This document shows, piece after piece, positions 12,440 to 24,390 of a stretch of DNA of 64,000 nucleotides (its first letter is position 1; every line of letters starts with the position of its first letter). Position numbers and translations under genes: made by a program. Source of the stretch: Punica granatum (lineage: Eukaryota; Streptophyta; Magnoliopsida; Myrtales; Lythraceae); assembly GCF_007655135.1 (NCBI RefSeq), contig NC_045129.1, positions 39,495,122 through 39,559,121 of the forward strand. The letters are read 5' to 3'. Under the pieces are notes generated by a model that was not told the origin of the DNA, did not search any database, and saw only the letters and a program-made list of their open reading frames with translations.

Positions 12440-13462
12440 TTAGAATATGGCTCTGCTAGCTATGGGAAGGATCTGTTTCTGGAGATCTCCAAGCTCTAAG
12501 ACAAATCTATGCACTCTCTATACTATGTTTGAAGCTCTAGCTAGCAGCATGTATTGAAGTTGCTTTAATATTGTATCTCTTTATAAGGTCTCTTTTCGGT
12601 TATAAGGGAGACTTATAACCTAATATAATAAAATAGAAATATTAAATATCTAATAAAGGGATATGAATAGTCGCAGTTGAGTATCGAATTTTGAACATCT
12701 TAATTATTTTCACCGTACTACACCATCTTTGATTGCATCTCTTAAATCCAAACAGTAGAATTTTGTATTTTGTGATGTATGTTGGGGCTCTATACCAGGA
12801 GCGGTATTATCTGACAAACAAACCTGGGCTAGCTATTATGACACAATTCAAGTGATTAGTATCATAACGCAAATAACATGGTAGGTTAAATTAATAGACA
12901 AGCTAGGTTCATGCCCGCGCGTTGCGTGGATTTGTAATGAAATTAATGGAACGCTATTCTCCTTGTCACCTTCTTGAATAGTAGGGTCTGACTCTATTAG
13001 CCTCTACTAAATAGGCTCGAGTTGTGCCCATCCAAAGGTCTTCGAAGGGGGGAACAAATATCGGGTTGGAGTTGGATTGCACGAGGCATATATACATTTA
13101 ATGAAAAATGTGCTAATGTATCATACAATGTATACATTTAACGGAAAATGTATAATATATATCATACAATGTATTATAGTCCACCTCTTACTCTCGAAGA
13201 ATGTGTTAATCCTCAATATTTGAAATACATAGAGTATAGATAGATAATTTATTCAATTTAACAGATCCTTCAACGGGAAGAAAGTGATATGGGCTGTGAG
13301 GGTCAACATATTAATGAGAGTGATTCGAAAAGTTTATTGATAAGGAGCTCAGGTTCTAAGAAAAAGGGAATTGTGGCGCATTTTTATTTCTTGGCTGGGC
13401 TTTTATATATATTGACGATTGATTAGGGAGAGGAGAGAGATTGAGTTGCATTTTCTGGACTG
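12440..13462. other. Intergenic
   Basis: No gene seen. After the bZIP 3' UTR (polyadenylation-like AATATAATAAAATAG near 12620) the DNA is AT-rich. A short GC-rich motif, ATGCCCGCGCGTTGCGTGG near 12911-12930, resembles a phrase often found at ends of plant repeats, but I could not define an element. Confidence 0.4.
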
Positions 13463-13470
13463 GATATAAG
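13463..13470. repeat. Probable hAT target-site duplication, left
   Basis: GATATAAG, matched by GATGTAAG at 15282-15289 with one mismatch. 8 bp is the hAT target-duplication length. Confidence 0.6.
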
Positions 13471-15281
13471 CAAGGTTGTCAGAATCGCGATTCTACTTAG
13501 AATCGGTCGAGGGTCGTAGAATCGTGAATCGCGATTCGAATCGTAAATCGTAAGATTTTACCTGTAATTAAAAAAAATATATATATATGTAGCATACTTT
13601 CATGAACAAAAAAAATCAATCCTTGTTCATTCAAATAAAAACCACAAACCAAAAAATCAACAATAAGACATAAAACACAAAATATCGTTACAAATTATCG
13701 AAATTCAAGGTGCAAATCATAACTTAAACTCCCGAAATAAAATGTTAATAACATAAGTCATAACATGAAATGAACAAACAAATCATATCTCATCCAAATC
13801 TTCATCATTACCAACATCATCATCATCAAACTCATCTTCTTCAGAAAGCTCCAAGTCATCAACCGTGGCATGCTCTTGTGTGCGCATTGCATCTTCGTCG
13901 CCAATTTGAACGCTTCCACTTTCTTCATCACCATCATCTCCACGACCAAGAGAACGCAAGTTAAAATTATGGCTTAATCCATGGAACGAGACCAGAGATT
14001 TTTCACTGGAATGACCATGAGAGTTCGATCACAGTTATATGGTATAGAAAATGGAAAGAACCCGTAGCCAATCTTCTTAGATGGTTATGCATAAATAACA
14101 GAAGCACAATTACAATATAGATCCAATGCGAGTTCGGCCATCTCTCTCGAACTTGGAGAAAAATTCTTTCATGTCAATGAGTGAGAGACCCGATAGAGCT
14201 CGCAAGTCCAGTGTTGAGCAGGCCAGGGCCGCCTAGAGCCACCAAGAACTACAGAGGCCTTTTACTGCCAAACAGTGTCCGAACATCAGTTCACCCTCAT
14301 CAATTTTTATTCTGCTCGTACTCAAGATACATCAGGACTTGACCATTTCAGATCCGATAACAACAGGAATCAATTCCAGTGAACAATTCCTTACTTCACT
14401 TCTCTAAGCATAAGCAAGAATCATGATCGAGGGCAGTTTACAAGCTTTGGACGTCCTGTTCGAGGATCTAGCTCTACTCGGAGGCCCAATTCGATAACCT
14501 CTGGTACATCCACAGATCCTTGAAGCTTCAAATTAGATATGGCTCTCGTTCAAGTAAAATAGAAATAGAATCATGTCAAGTAGAATATTAAATGAGTAAA
14601 AGGCTAAAAGGCAAATCATCTTCCTCATTAAAGAAAAGGAAGATACAGTGAATCATAGCATATATATATATATATATATATATATACCGTAAGAACACAG
14701 TATCACTGCGCCTGTTTTACAACGTGATCAATGGAATACTGCGCCTGTTTTACAATCCCGTCTCAGAGGATGTCAGGATTTCGATCATTAGTATCACTGA
14801 GGCTTCCAATAGAGGGATAATCGACTCAGAATCATACCTGCCGGTCCTGCCCTGCCCCCGATCGAAGCTCGGAGTCGCCGTGCACGCGCTACCCGAGAAC
14901 GTATCCGCCGCTCTGACAAGCTAGCATCGTTAATCGAAGGTGGATGGAACTATGGAAGATTTCGATTGGAGATCTCCAGAAATTAGGGTTAACCACAGCA
15001 GAGAAGGAAGAAAGGGCGGGCGGGAGAAAGAAGGAGTGGGGGGGAGGGGGGGGGGGGGGGGGTGGGGGAGGAGTCTCTGGGCCCGGGCTTGGGCTGATTT
15101 TGGCCTGACCGTAGAATTGCAGAATCGGGCCGATTCTGCTTCTGCGATTCTCCGGTTAGGCTCGCGATTCCGGCCCGATTTTACAAAAACCGACTCACCC
15201 CCTGCAATCGGAATCGGTGACCCCCCATGAATCGTAGAATCGTACGATTTTACGATTCGAATTGCGATTCTGACAACCATG
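13471..15281. mobile_element. Non-autonomous hAT transposon
   Basis: Terminal inverted repeats CAAGGTTGTCAGAATCGCGA (left) and, on the complement of the right end, CATGGTTGTCAGAATCGCAA. Subterminal regions are packed with GAATCG/CGATTC motifs on both sides. An imperfect 8 bp direct repeat flanks the element. These are hAT-superfamily hallmarks. A decayed transposase C-terminus lies near the left end on the minus strand. The middle (about 13980-14930) holds sequence I do not recognise, including a (TA)n tract at 14660-14686, and a run of 17 G lies at 15046-15062. Confidence 0.8.
13783..13974 (-). pseudogene. Relic hAT transposase C-terminal tail
   Basis: On the minus strand inside the hAT element one open frame of about 63 codons ends at TGA (13785-13783). 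It reads with an acidic tail, including the stretches DDLELSEEDEFDDDD and GNDEDLDEI, preceded by a Gly/Asp/Ser-rich linker. Acidic tails of this sort follow the dimerisation domain of plant hAT transposases. Nothing upstream continues the frame into a recognisable dimerisation or catalytic domain, so it is a fragment. The assignment rests on composition and position within the hAT TIRs. Confidence 0.5.
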
Positions 15282-15289
15282 GATGTAAG
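15282..15289. repeat. Probable hAT target-site duplication, right
   Basis: GATGTAAG, matching 13463-13470 with one mismatch. Confidence 0.6.
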
Positions 15290-18200
15290 AGTCCAAAAGA
15301 GAGATGATAATGCTTAGTGTAGAAGAAACATTACATGCATGCATGGATAAATTAATGTGATGCATGGATAAGATCGATGCATTAATAATAAATTAATATG
15401 ATTTTACGAATCAAAATATAAATATTTAGAACAGTACGCTTTGAAATTTTAAGTTTATTATTGAATAATTACTAAAATTAATGTAAATATTATTATAGGT
15501 GATATATAAGAAGGGTCAATTGATAATGAGCTCAAGAGTCTCGATATTTCACTAGGAATTAAGGATTTACAAATAGAACTCCCACAATTTTACTCTTCCG
15601 CTTTTATATATTATATATTGATATATATTAATTGCAGCTCGCATGAGTTCATATTGATTAGAAGAAAACAGAGATTGTCCATGAATCTTAATCATAAGTT
15701 TGAAAAAGCACGAATTTTTTCATCCAAAACTTTGTATAGGATGACTATTATTATTAACGTGTATGTTTACATTTTATATTTTTAATTATTATTTTTAAAA
15801 AGAAACTCGTGAAAATAAATAGGAAAATGTAGAAATAAAATGGAAGAGTTGTGTGAAGATAAGAAGTTGCGCAATTCAAAATACTTGCAGCGATGTTTCA
15901 TGTGAAACCACAAAAATTTCTTGCAAGAAATTTTTTTTTAAAAAAATCACAATAATGTAGAAGATTAAAAAAGAGTTTTCCTTCTCTAATTTAATGAATT
16001 TATAATCTATAATCTATTTATGATACATATAGTAGAGTAGAATTGGTACATCTACTAGACATTAAATATATCAATGTAAATTATTAGTTTACTTTTTATT
16101 TATTTATAAAAAGTTAATCATTTCCAAATTTGTTCTCCAAAAAATTATTCATACAAAAATATCTTGAATTTTTTATAAACCAAATAAACATAAGTTTTTC
16201 TAATAGAAGTTTATGATCTAAAATATTCTGAAAAGAAGTTGTATATAAGTTTTCTGTTCTTATCAATATTGTATCAATTTAAGTGTATATATATTGGTTT
16301 TCCATCAATAATGTAATAATGAAGAAATATTATGTATTTATCCTAGTTTATTTAAGTTTATCTTGATCATTATAGAAAGTTTAAAACATCAATAATTTTT
16401 CAATAGCAAATATATACGTGACGCTTTAATTGAATATTGAGTTTAATGTTCATTATAATTTCCTATAAATATCTCTAAATTTCTAGAAATTATATGGCTA
16501 TGAAAATTATATTATTGTAACAATTAAATAGAAAAAAGTAAATTTCAGAAAAATTTATTGTGTTTATGTATTTATTTATTATGATTTTTATTTAAAAAAT
16601 TAAAATAATACAATTTATATGATAAATGTTTTAGTTATGAAAAGATGTTTGATTTCCAATTAAAATCACTATATGATCATTCCATATGGTAAAATAACTA
16701 AATGTAAATTTACCATAATCCTACGTATTTGTACGTATAATTATGCATGTAATTTTTCTTATGATGCATATAATTTTATTTTTTTTATTAAAACTGTTGG
16801 AATAAGAATAATATAAAAAAAAGTACTTCAATCATAATATTCATCTTTTAAATTTAGTTTTTAGTAGGATAACTATTATGATGTTATAAATCCATCCTGA
16901 ATATCCACATAATGTATTAATATAGAGCATGCAAAGGTATGCTTAACCATAAGCTAAGAAATTGTTCAAGTAGTCTACGTGGAAGGCTCTTATTGTTTGA
17001 ATGGAAACCTCTCATCTCACGATACCAGTGAGGCTAAATTAGTCACCTATATAGAGATTGTTATTTTTTTTTTCCCCTAATGGAAGCTGGGGATGATTAT
17101 TGCTGGGGGAAGAAGAAATGTATCGGATGATTACTGTTGGGGGACGAAGAAATGTATTGGCCCAAACACAATATGGGCCGAGAGAAACATGTGCCAAAAG
17201 CCCATGAAAGCATCTTCCAGCCCAAGGACCAAGACGTGCTCTGTGCTTAAACAATGGATAAAAGAAAATTAAATAAATAAATAAATAAAGCAGTCACCGA
17301 TCGGTTCGTTCGTTCGATCGACTTTTCCGATACAACTTTTTTTTTTTCGCTGAATGATAAGACTAAGTCGAATTATTAGTCCGCTGTGACTATTCCAATT
17401 AAGGAAACTTAATCGCCACGAAATGTTTCTTTCGCCATAACTCGCTGAGACTTTAGCCCAACTTGATCACCGCAACCCCACCAACACACTAATGAATTAA
17501 GTCAAAGACCCACTAGATCAAGTATTATAGACCGGTCATCGTCATCCCATAATACACTCACATAATGACGAATTCTACATCCTCGATACAACATGTTTTG
17601 TGAAGCAGTGAAGCTATGAGACCTGGCTTCACTGCCAATTTGGTATTAGATCTTTTTTTTTATGTTTGAGGTTTATCCTCGTATCAATCTTCAGTAAAAT
17701 ATTATTCGATGTTTATTCCAAAAAAAAAAAAAACACTTGTTTTGTCATATTGCAGTGGCAATGTCTCCATCTTCCCCTTCAACTGAGTCTGACAGGGATG
17801 GAAGCTTCAAACTCAAAGCGGCCACAATTAAATAATATTAATTAATTAATTATCCTCGCCGATGAGCTCAACCCATCACCAGAAGGCTGAACCCCACCTA
17901 AAATCCCTGGTCTGAGTTTCATTTCCTGGTAATTGTCGGTTTCTTTTCCCTTCTCTTCTCGTCTTACTAGTCATTGAATGGAATCTTCCCATGAGATGAG
18001 AGCGTCCCCATTTCTTCAATCCTCCTAATCCATCTTAAATGAAGGGTCGTCTTTCGGATGCTCGAGTTTGTCGCGAAATGAAGATAAAGTTGAAGCCTTT
18101 GCTGAGTTCTTGAGCTGGGAGTCGGAGTTGGAGTCAACCGGGGGCATTTCCAAGAATCAAGCATTTCTCTCGGTTGACGTGTGTGAGCTTTACTTCTTTT

Positions 18201-18311
18201 TCGGCATAAATCCTTTACTTGAAGTCTTCAGCTGAAGGAATTTCGAGTTTGACAGGGTCATCAACGCCCATTCTCTTCTCGTTGAACCCAGGAAGCTATA
18301 CAATCGGAATT
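15290..18311. other. AT-rich intergenic, PPR upstream region
   Basis: 15290-17000 is very AT-rich with no gene. 17040-17250 and 17340-17700 are less biased. The latter ends in ATTATTCGATGTTTATTCC and a run of 13 A around 17720-17733, which looks like a retroposon 3' end, although no flanking duplication could be defined. The PPR leader probably begins after 17900. Confidence 0.45.
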
Positions 18312-20392
18312 ATGGCCTCCGCCCATGGTTTTGCTTCATTAACTGAGCTAGGGATTCCAAGGTATTCGTCTCTGTCAATTCATCAGCATCGGTGTAGGAT
18401 CTTGATGCCTCGGGGTTGCCCTACAGGATACTGCTTTAGGATGATAGCGTCAAGAATTTGCAGCCAGCAAAAACCTTGCTTTATTGCTGCAGGGCCTACG
18501 GTTGGCAAGCTCCGAGAGTTCAGGCTCTACATGTCTGTTGAATTAGAGCAATTCGTGACGAGTGATGATGAGGATGAAATGAGTGAAGGGTTCTTCGAAG
18601 CAATAGAGGAATTGGAGCGGATGAATCGGGATCCTTCCGACATCCTTGAGGAGATGAACGACCGCCTCTCAGCTCGGGAACTTCAATTGGTTTTGGTCTA
18701 CTTCTCGCAGGAGGGCAGGGACTCGTGGTGTGCCCTCGAGGTGTTCGAGTGGTTGAAGAAGGAGAACCGGGTCGATAAGGAGACTATGGAGCTTATGGTT
18801 GCAATAATGTGTGGGTGGATAAAAAAGTTGATCGATAGAGAACATAAGGTTGGGGATGTAGTTGACCTTTTAGTTGACATGGACTGTATTGGACTCAAGC
18901 CTAGCTTCAGTATGATCGAGAAGGTGATTTCTTTTTATTGGGAGGCAGGTGAGAAGGAAAGTGCAGTTTCGTTTGTGAAGGAAGTCTTAAAACGGGGTGT
19001 CACTTATAATGATGACAATGATGATGACGGACACAAAGGAGGTCCGACAGGCTATCTTGCCTGGAAGATGATGGTAAGTGAGGATGCATCATGTCTTCGT
19101 TTTGCTTCGTTTCTTTTGACAATTGAGTTCTGTTAGTCTCTTAAAATAAGATGTATTGTTGAGTATGTGACTCTCTTTCTATTTAATAGCTGTGGGTAAT
19201 CATAATGGAATGGTATAGCGAATCATGCTATTCTACGAATTTACCGAGTTGTTTTAAGGCCATTTGATTAGCATCAGGAGGTTAATTGCTTAAAATCAGG
19301 TAGAGGTTGGTTACCGCAAAGGGAAATGGTGAGAAGGAGGAAGAGAAGGTTGTAGAGGTCTCTGGGGATCCAGTTAATTGGTTTTTTTTATTGGTGGTTG
19401 GAATTTTCCTAGTTGACAGTTTTATAACGAACTTCTAATATCAATTGTTATCAGCCATCACCTTCTTCTATGAGTTCTTTCGCTTCAAAATTTTTTTTTT
19501 TGGCATTCTCCTTAGTAAATAATAACATGACTTGTTAGCATATTTTTCCTGCTTTAACAAGAGGCTATTTCATTGTATGGTTTCCAGAAGATTGATGCCT
19601 TTCTTATGTGAACTCAACCAGGTTGAGGGCAATTACAAGGATGCAGTAGGCTTGATCATTTCTTTCAGGGATTCTGGGCTGAAGCCTGAGATGTATAGCT
19701 ACCTAATTGCGATGACTGCTGTGGTCAAAGAGCTAAATGAATTTGCTAAAGCTATACGGAAGCTCAAAGGGTACTCAAGAACTGGCGTGATTTCCAATCT
19801 TGATCAGGAAAACATAGAGCTGATAGAGAAATACCAATTGGATCTTATAGCTGATGGTGTCCGAATCTCCAATTGGGTCATACAAGAGGGAAGCCCTTCT
19901 CTTTACGGAATCGTTCATGAGAGACTTCTCGCTATGTACATCTGTGCAGGTCGTGGACCTGAGGCTGAGAGACAGCTGTGGGAGATGAAGCTCGTGGGGA
20001 AAGAGGCTGATGACGACCTTCACAATATAGTATTAGCAATCTGCGCTTCTCGGAAAGAAGTAAACGCTATTCAGAGGTTGTTGACTCGCATGGAAGTTAC
20101 GAACTCCCTTAGGAAGAAGACCTTGATGTGGCTCCTGAGAGGTTACATTAAAGGTGGACACTTTGATGAGGCCTCAGAAACATTGATCAAGATGCTTGAT
20201 ATGGGCCTTTCCCCAGAATATTTGGACCGGGTTGCAGTTCTTCAAGGGCTGAGAAGTAGGATTCAGAGATCGGGAGATGTGGATAATTATCTCAAGCTCT
20301 GCAGGCGACTCTCTGATGCGAATCTTATCGGTCCTTGTCTTGTATATCTGTATATAAAGAAGTATAGGCTTTGGATCACGAGGATGCTGTGA
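18312..20392 (+). CDS. Pentatricopeptide repeat protein, chloroplastic (At2g30100 type)
   Basis: Two exons, 18312-19073 and 19622-20392, join in frame to 510 aa. PPR proteins bind organellar RNA; the specific target of this one is not known to me. Residues 1-75 form a Ser/Arg-rich organelle-transit-like region. The conserved core begins with the acidic block VTSDDEDEMSEGFFEAIEEL and continues through EEMNDRLSARELQLVLVYFS, WCALEVFEWLKKENRVD and later LAMYICAGRGPEAERQLWEMK and TLMWLLRGYIKGGHFDEA, ending PCLVYLYIKKYRLWI. These match Arabidopsis At2g30100 almost colinearly. The open frame extends upstream of the chosen ATG without a further ATG. The gene converges with the receptor-like gene starting at 21007. 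In Arabidopsis the next loci are the Ubl-LRR gene and UBA1, both also present in this window. Confidence 0.93.
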
Positions 20393-21006
20393 AAGAATTG
20401 GTAGAGTTTTGAGACATTATACGTGTTACCAGAGAATATGTATTCCTCGTGAATTTTTTGTATAAATCTGAAATGTGTGTGTATATACAAATAAGAATCC
20501 TCTGTTTGTCTGGCGGCATGGGGTATGTATCAATGTGAAGAAATTCTCAGCACGTGCATTGATGTAAAAGTGCTCGTTGTGGTCATAAGCATTGTTGGTT
20601 TTGTCTTATCAAAGGGTAGAATGTATCTTTGTGATTCTGCTGTTACATGTAAAAACTCGCATGGGATAAGCTCGACAGCGAGAAGTCGCATAAAAAACGG
20701 TGAAGAATATGAATTTATTATTTCTGTAAGTGTGTTCACAAGCAAGTATTTGCAACAAATCAGCAAGTCGCAGTAAAGCCACAGGCAGGAGTTCGCCTTC
20801 CTCCAATATCTACAACTATTCAGGCAGTTCAATTCTCTACATCAAGTTAGATATAGCAGCGGCATCTGACCCCGCACGGAGCTGCTGCTTCCACCAAGTC
20901 CAAAATCACCCAAAAAATGAACAGAAAGCAAATACAAAGAAATGATTTGACAAGAAATATGCAAGCTGCAGAACCTATACTTGAGACTCAAACTTTGATA
21001 TCCTTC
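20393..21006. other. Convergent intergenic spacer
   Basis: 614 bp between two converging genes. It should hold both 3' UTRs. Small open frames on both strands look accidental. Confidence 0.6.
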
Positions 21007-24000
21007 CTATTCATGACTCGATCCCGTGGACATAATCTCGAGCTCTGCCCACCAGAGCGGAGACAGTTTCGGTGTCGCTCCTTCGGGTTCCATCGCTGTT
21101 ATCTCCTTCAACCTCTCTGTGATCTCTCTCATCTTCGGCCTCTTCTTTGGTTCAGGATCTATACACTCTTTTATCACCTCAAATAGTTTGTGGACCGCAT
21201 CTTCTTGGTAGGAACTCAAAGTCGGGTCCACAATCTTCTTGGAGGGCTGGCGTCCTTTCAAGTAGTTTGACAGACAACTCATCACGAATCCATAATCCAT
21301 CGAGTACGGAATCCTCCCTGTTATCATCTCGAATAATATGAGACCGAAGCTGTAAACATTGCTTTCGGGATCGACTGATGGAGCTTCCAGTAGCTCCATG
21401 GCATGGGACCCAATTCCGATCTTTGCTGCGATCAAATCGTTCCAGAAACTAAAATCCGATATTTTTGCTGCATAATCTTCTGTTAAGTATATAGAGGACG
21501 AGTTGAGGTTCCGGTGAGCTATAGGAGGACTCAATTGATGCATGTACTCGAGGCAATAAGCCATCCCCATTGCGATCCTCAGTCTCATTTGCCAGTCCAA
21601 CTGTTCCGACTCTTTAACTGAAAATTTACAGTCGTGACGACGCATTAATAACCAAGAAATAGTCCCGTAAGAAGCTTATAGGCATCATTCAAGGTCCAGT
21701 GCTTACTGTGGAGATGCTCGAAGAGTGTTCCATTGGGGGCGTACTCAAAAACCATCATTCTCGTAAACGGCTTCTCTTCCTCGCAGTACCCAATGAGGTT
21801 CACGAAGTTCTTGTGGTTCAGTTTTGACAGCGTATCAATCTGAAACAGTATAGGATACTTGTTAAGCCCTGAGTCGAGATCGATGCACTGCATAAGTTGA
21901 GTAAATCTGTTGAGTTACTTTGTTTCGGTATTGGGTCTCTAAGTTCTTGGACCAGTCCTGGGGAGATGCCACCGCAATTGAAGTCACGGCTATTTCAACC
22001 CCGCTTGATAAGGTCCCCTTGTAGACTGTCCCATCCGATAAATTCCCAATTATGTTACTGAAATCCTCGCAAGCTGCTTCCAATTCTGACCGATTCAGCT
22101 TTGGCACACCTGAAACAAGTACTCTCTTATAGGATTAATGAATATATTCATTGTACGAGAAAATAAGTGACACTTGCACCTGAATGGAAGGACTGGAAGA
22201 TGTAGTTTGTTCTGTATATGTGCCACACAGTAAAGGAGGGTGGGAGTTCGAGTTCCGGTCCATATTTCCTACGTTGGAGGTTACGTGACCCAAATTTTGA
22301 TCCTAGATGATAACGATAAATTTGTTTAGCCAAAGATTCTCAGAGGATACCCTCGGAAAATTTCCATTTTGAATCAGGACCTACTTTCTCTTTGGAAGTT
22401 GTAATAATTGGTGCTGCTACTATATTCTAGGTCCTACCAGTGCTTCTAACCTGAAACCATGCAGAACTATAGATTCCATTCCACGAGAATAGAAAAAGAA
22501 TCACCTGTTATGAAGGCTTTCTGCAGTTGCCCGCTCAGCCCCGTGGCCCAAGGCTTGACGGTAACAACCTTACTGTCTCGGAAGTAAACAAATCCAACAG
22601 CTGAAACTAAAACAATCAACAATCCTCCTATTACTCCGGCACAGATTATCAGCACCCGATGCTTTTGCTTGGAATTGCTATTAGTAGTAAGATTTGTTTT
22701 GGGAGTTGAAACAAGGTGGGGAGATGGAACCAGCTCAGCCCCCCGAGGTGGAGACGATCCTGAAACAGGCGGTTTGGCATGCGAGTTTACCTTCAAGGTG
22801 GGACCAGGTGCTACAACAGGTGAGGGAGAGGGTGACTGAGATTCTGATAGTGGGAAAGGTGATGGGGAAACTGAAGATTCGGGTGGTAGGGATATGGAAG
22901 GCAAGATCAATTGAGATGGGGATAGTGATGGCGATATAGAAGTAGCAGACGACGAAGGAGCATGAGATGGTGAAGACGACGACGTTTCGGAAGTCCGCTT
23001 CTTGTGTCTGTGTTCATTGCTTATCGATGGAGTAGGAGCCTCTACCTGCTGCTGAAGCAGCCTCCTATAACTCCAACTCCCATGTCGGGCGCTATTCCTT
23101 TGAAAGAAAATACAAAAATGCGTCTTGAAATCAATCTTTAACCTCATGACACCAAGGTTGTTAGCTCACTTGAAATCTCAATTCAATCTCTTACCAAGAT
23201 GCATTAAACTCGTACGTTCGGGGGGAAGCAGTTTTGAGGAACTCATTGCTGTCAAGTAGCCTGAGACAGGGAAAAGGAGAAGGATATCGAAGTCGATCCA
23301 CAAGATAAGATCTCGAGCATAAAAGAAATTTACGGAGTTAGTTTTATGCCAGAAGCGATTGTCTTACAGGGTCGTGAGCGAAAGGTTGTTCATGATCTCC
23401 AAAGGGAATGGTCCGCTGAAGTTATTGTAGCCTACATCTAAGATTTCGAGCTCCTTCAGACCGGCAATCTCCTTTGGTATACATCCCGAGAAAGAGTTAT
23501 TCCTAAGATTGCTGTAGGGAAAAGCCGACAAATTTTAGATGATTACTGAAGATATTCTTTCTTCTGAAGGAAATGAGGAGGCGTATTTGCTCACATAGAT
23601 CTCAGATAGGTCAGCTTCCCGAGTTCGGGTCCAAGTGTTCCTTGAAGATGGAGATCTCTCAAGTTCCTGCAAAGCAAACTCGGACTAATCCAAATCAATT
23701 CGAGAAATCATAACAGTAGCTTGCGCCGGAAGTAACAGGAAACGAATTTCAATCATCAAGGACTGTTCTTCATACAATTCGAATCGGTGTTCTTTTTAAT
23801 GTAAGCATATTCGATGAAGAGGGAAAAAATCAAAATCCGGTTGGTTATTCAAAAACAACTCTTGTCAAAACTACCGAAACGAACTACCAGACCGAAACTC
23901 CATCATCGTTTGCAAGGAACAAACAGTAGTCAGCAAAGCATGTAGGTCACTCACAGGATGACTACCCTTCCATGGGAGCACTCGATGCCGAACCACGAAC

Positions 24001-24390
24001 AGGGATCAATAATACCTCCACCTCCGTCACCTTGAGCATTCCACTTCCAGTTCGATAAAGCCCCGAACGGATCCTTTGAAACTCTGTCACGAAACCTGAG
24101 CAGGGCCACCCCTGCGTCGTCAGAACAATCAAAGAAAGAAGCAGGCGAACCTCTCAGTCAGTCAGTCTCAAATGGAGAGTTCCGAGCTTAATTTTAGGTA
24201 GCTAGGATCACCGGGAGCCAGGCATTAGCCATAGTATAGTAGTCACCAACCAACAGGTACCTTGGGTGTTGAGAGAAAGAGAGGAACAGGAGCTGGGGCA
24301 GAGCGAAAGCAAGAGGGCCATTAATAGCAGCCGATGAAGATAGACTCCATGGAATCTGGTTGTGCCGCTCTCGCTGTTCTTTTTGAACAT
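21007..24390 (-). CDS. LRR receptor-like protein with pseudokinase domain, MRH1/MDIS1 family
   Basis: Nine exons on the minus strand: 24390-24261, 24111-23955, 23666-23595, 23511-23368, 23260-23195, 23097-22505, 22109-21919, 21839-21707 and 21617-21007. They join to 698 aa. Layout: signal peptide (about 1-35), LRR N-terminal cap with CSWFGIEC (about 45-95), three to four LRRs (about 96-170), Ser/Pro-rich juxtamembrane stalk (about 200-330), one transmembrane helix (about 338-361) and a kinase-like domain (about 390-690) ending in TPKLSPLWWAELEIMS, a family signature. It resembles Arabidopsis At3g56050/At2g40270 and MRH1/MDIS1, which act in root-hair and pollen-tube signalling. The kinase site is degenerate: no glycine loop, no VAIK lysine (EIAVTSIAV), HRN at 530-532 instead of HRD, DFS at 550-552 instead of DFG. 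It probably signals as a scaffold or co-receptor. Confidence 0.93.

Noticed and set aside
14930..15280. Two overlapping 96-116 codon frames on opposite strands
   Set aside because: They are Gly/Pro low-complexity readings of the G tract and the hAT subterminal repeats.
17340..17735. Possible retroposon ending in 13 A upstream of the PPR gene
   Set aside because: The A run is clear but no direct repeats or tRNA-like head could be matched.
22190..22330. tRNA or SINE signal (GAGTTCGAGTTCC) in intron 6 of the LRR pseudokinase gene
   Set aside because: A B-box-like phrase alone, with no A box, no tRNA fold, no poly-A tail and no flanking duplication.
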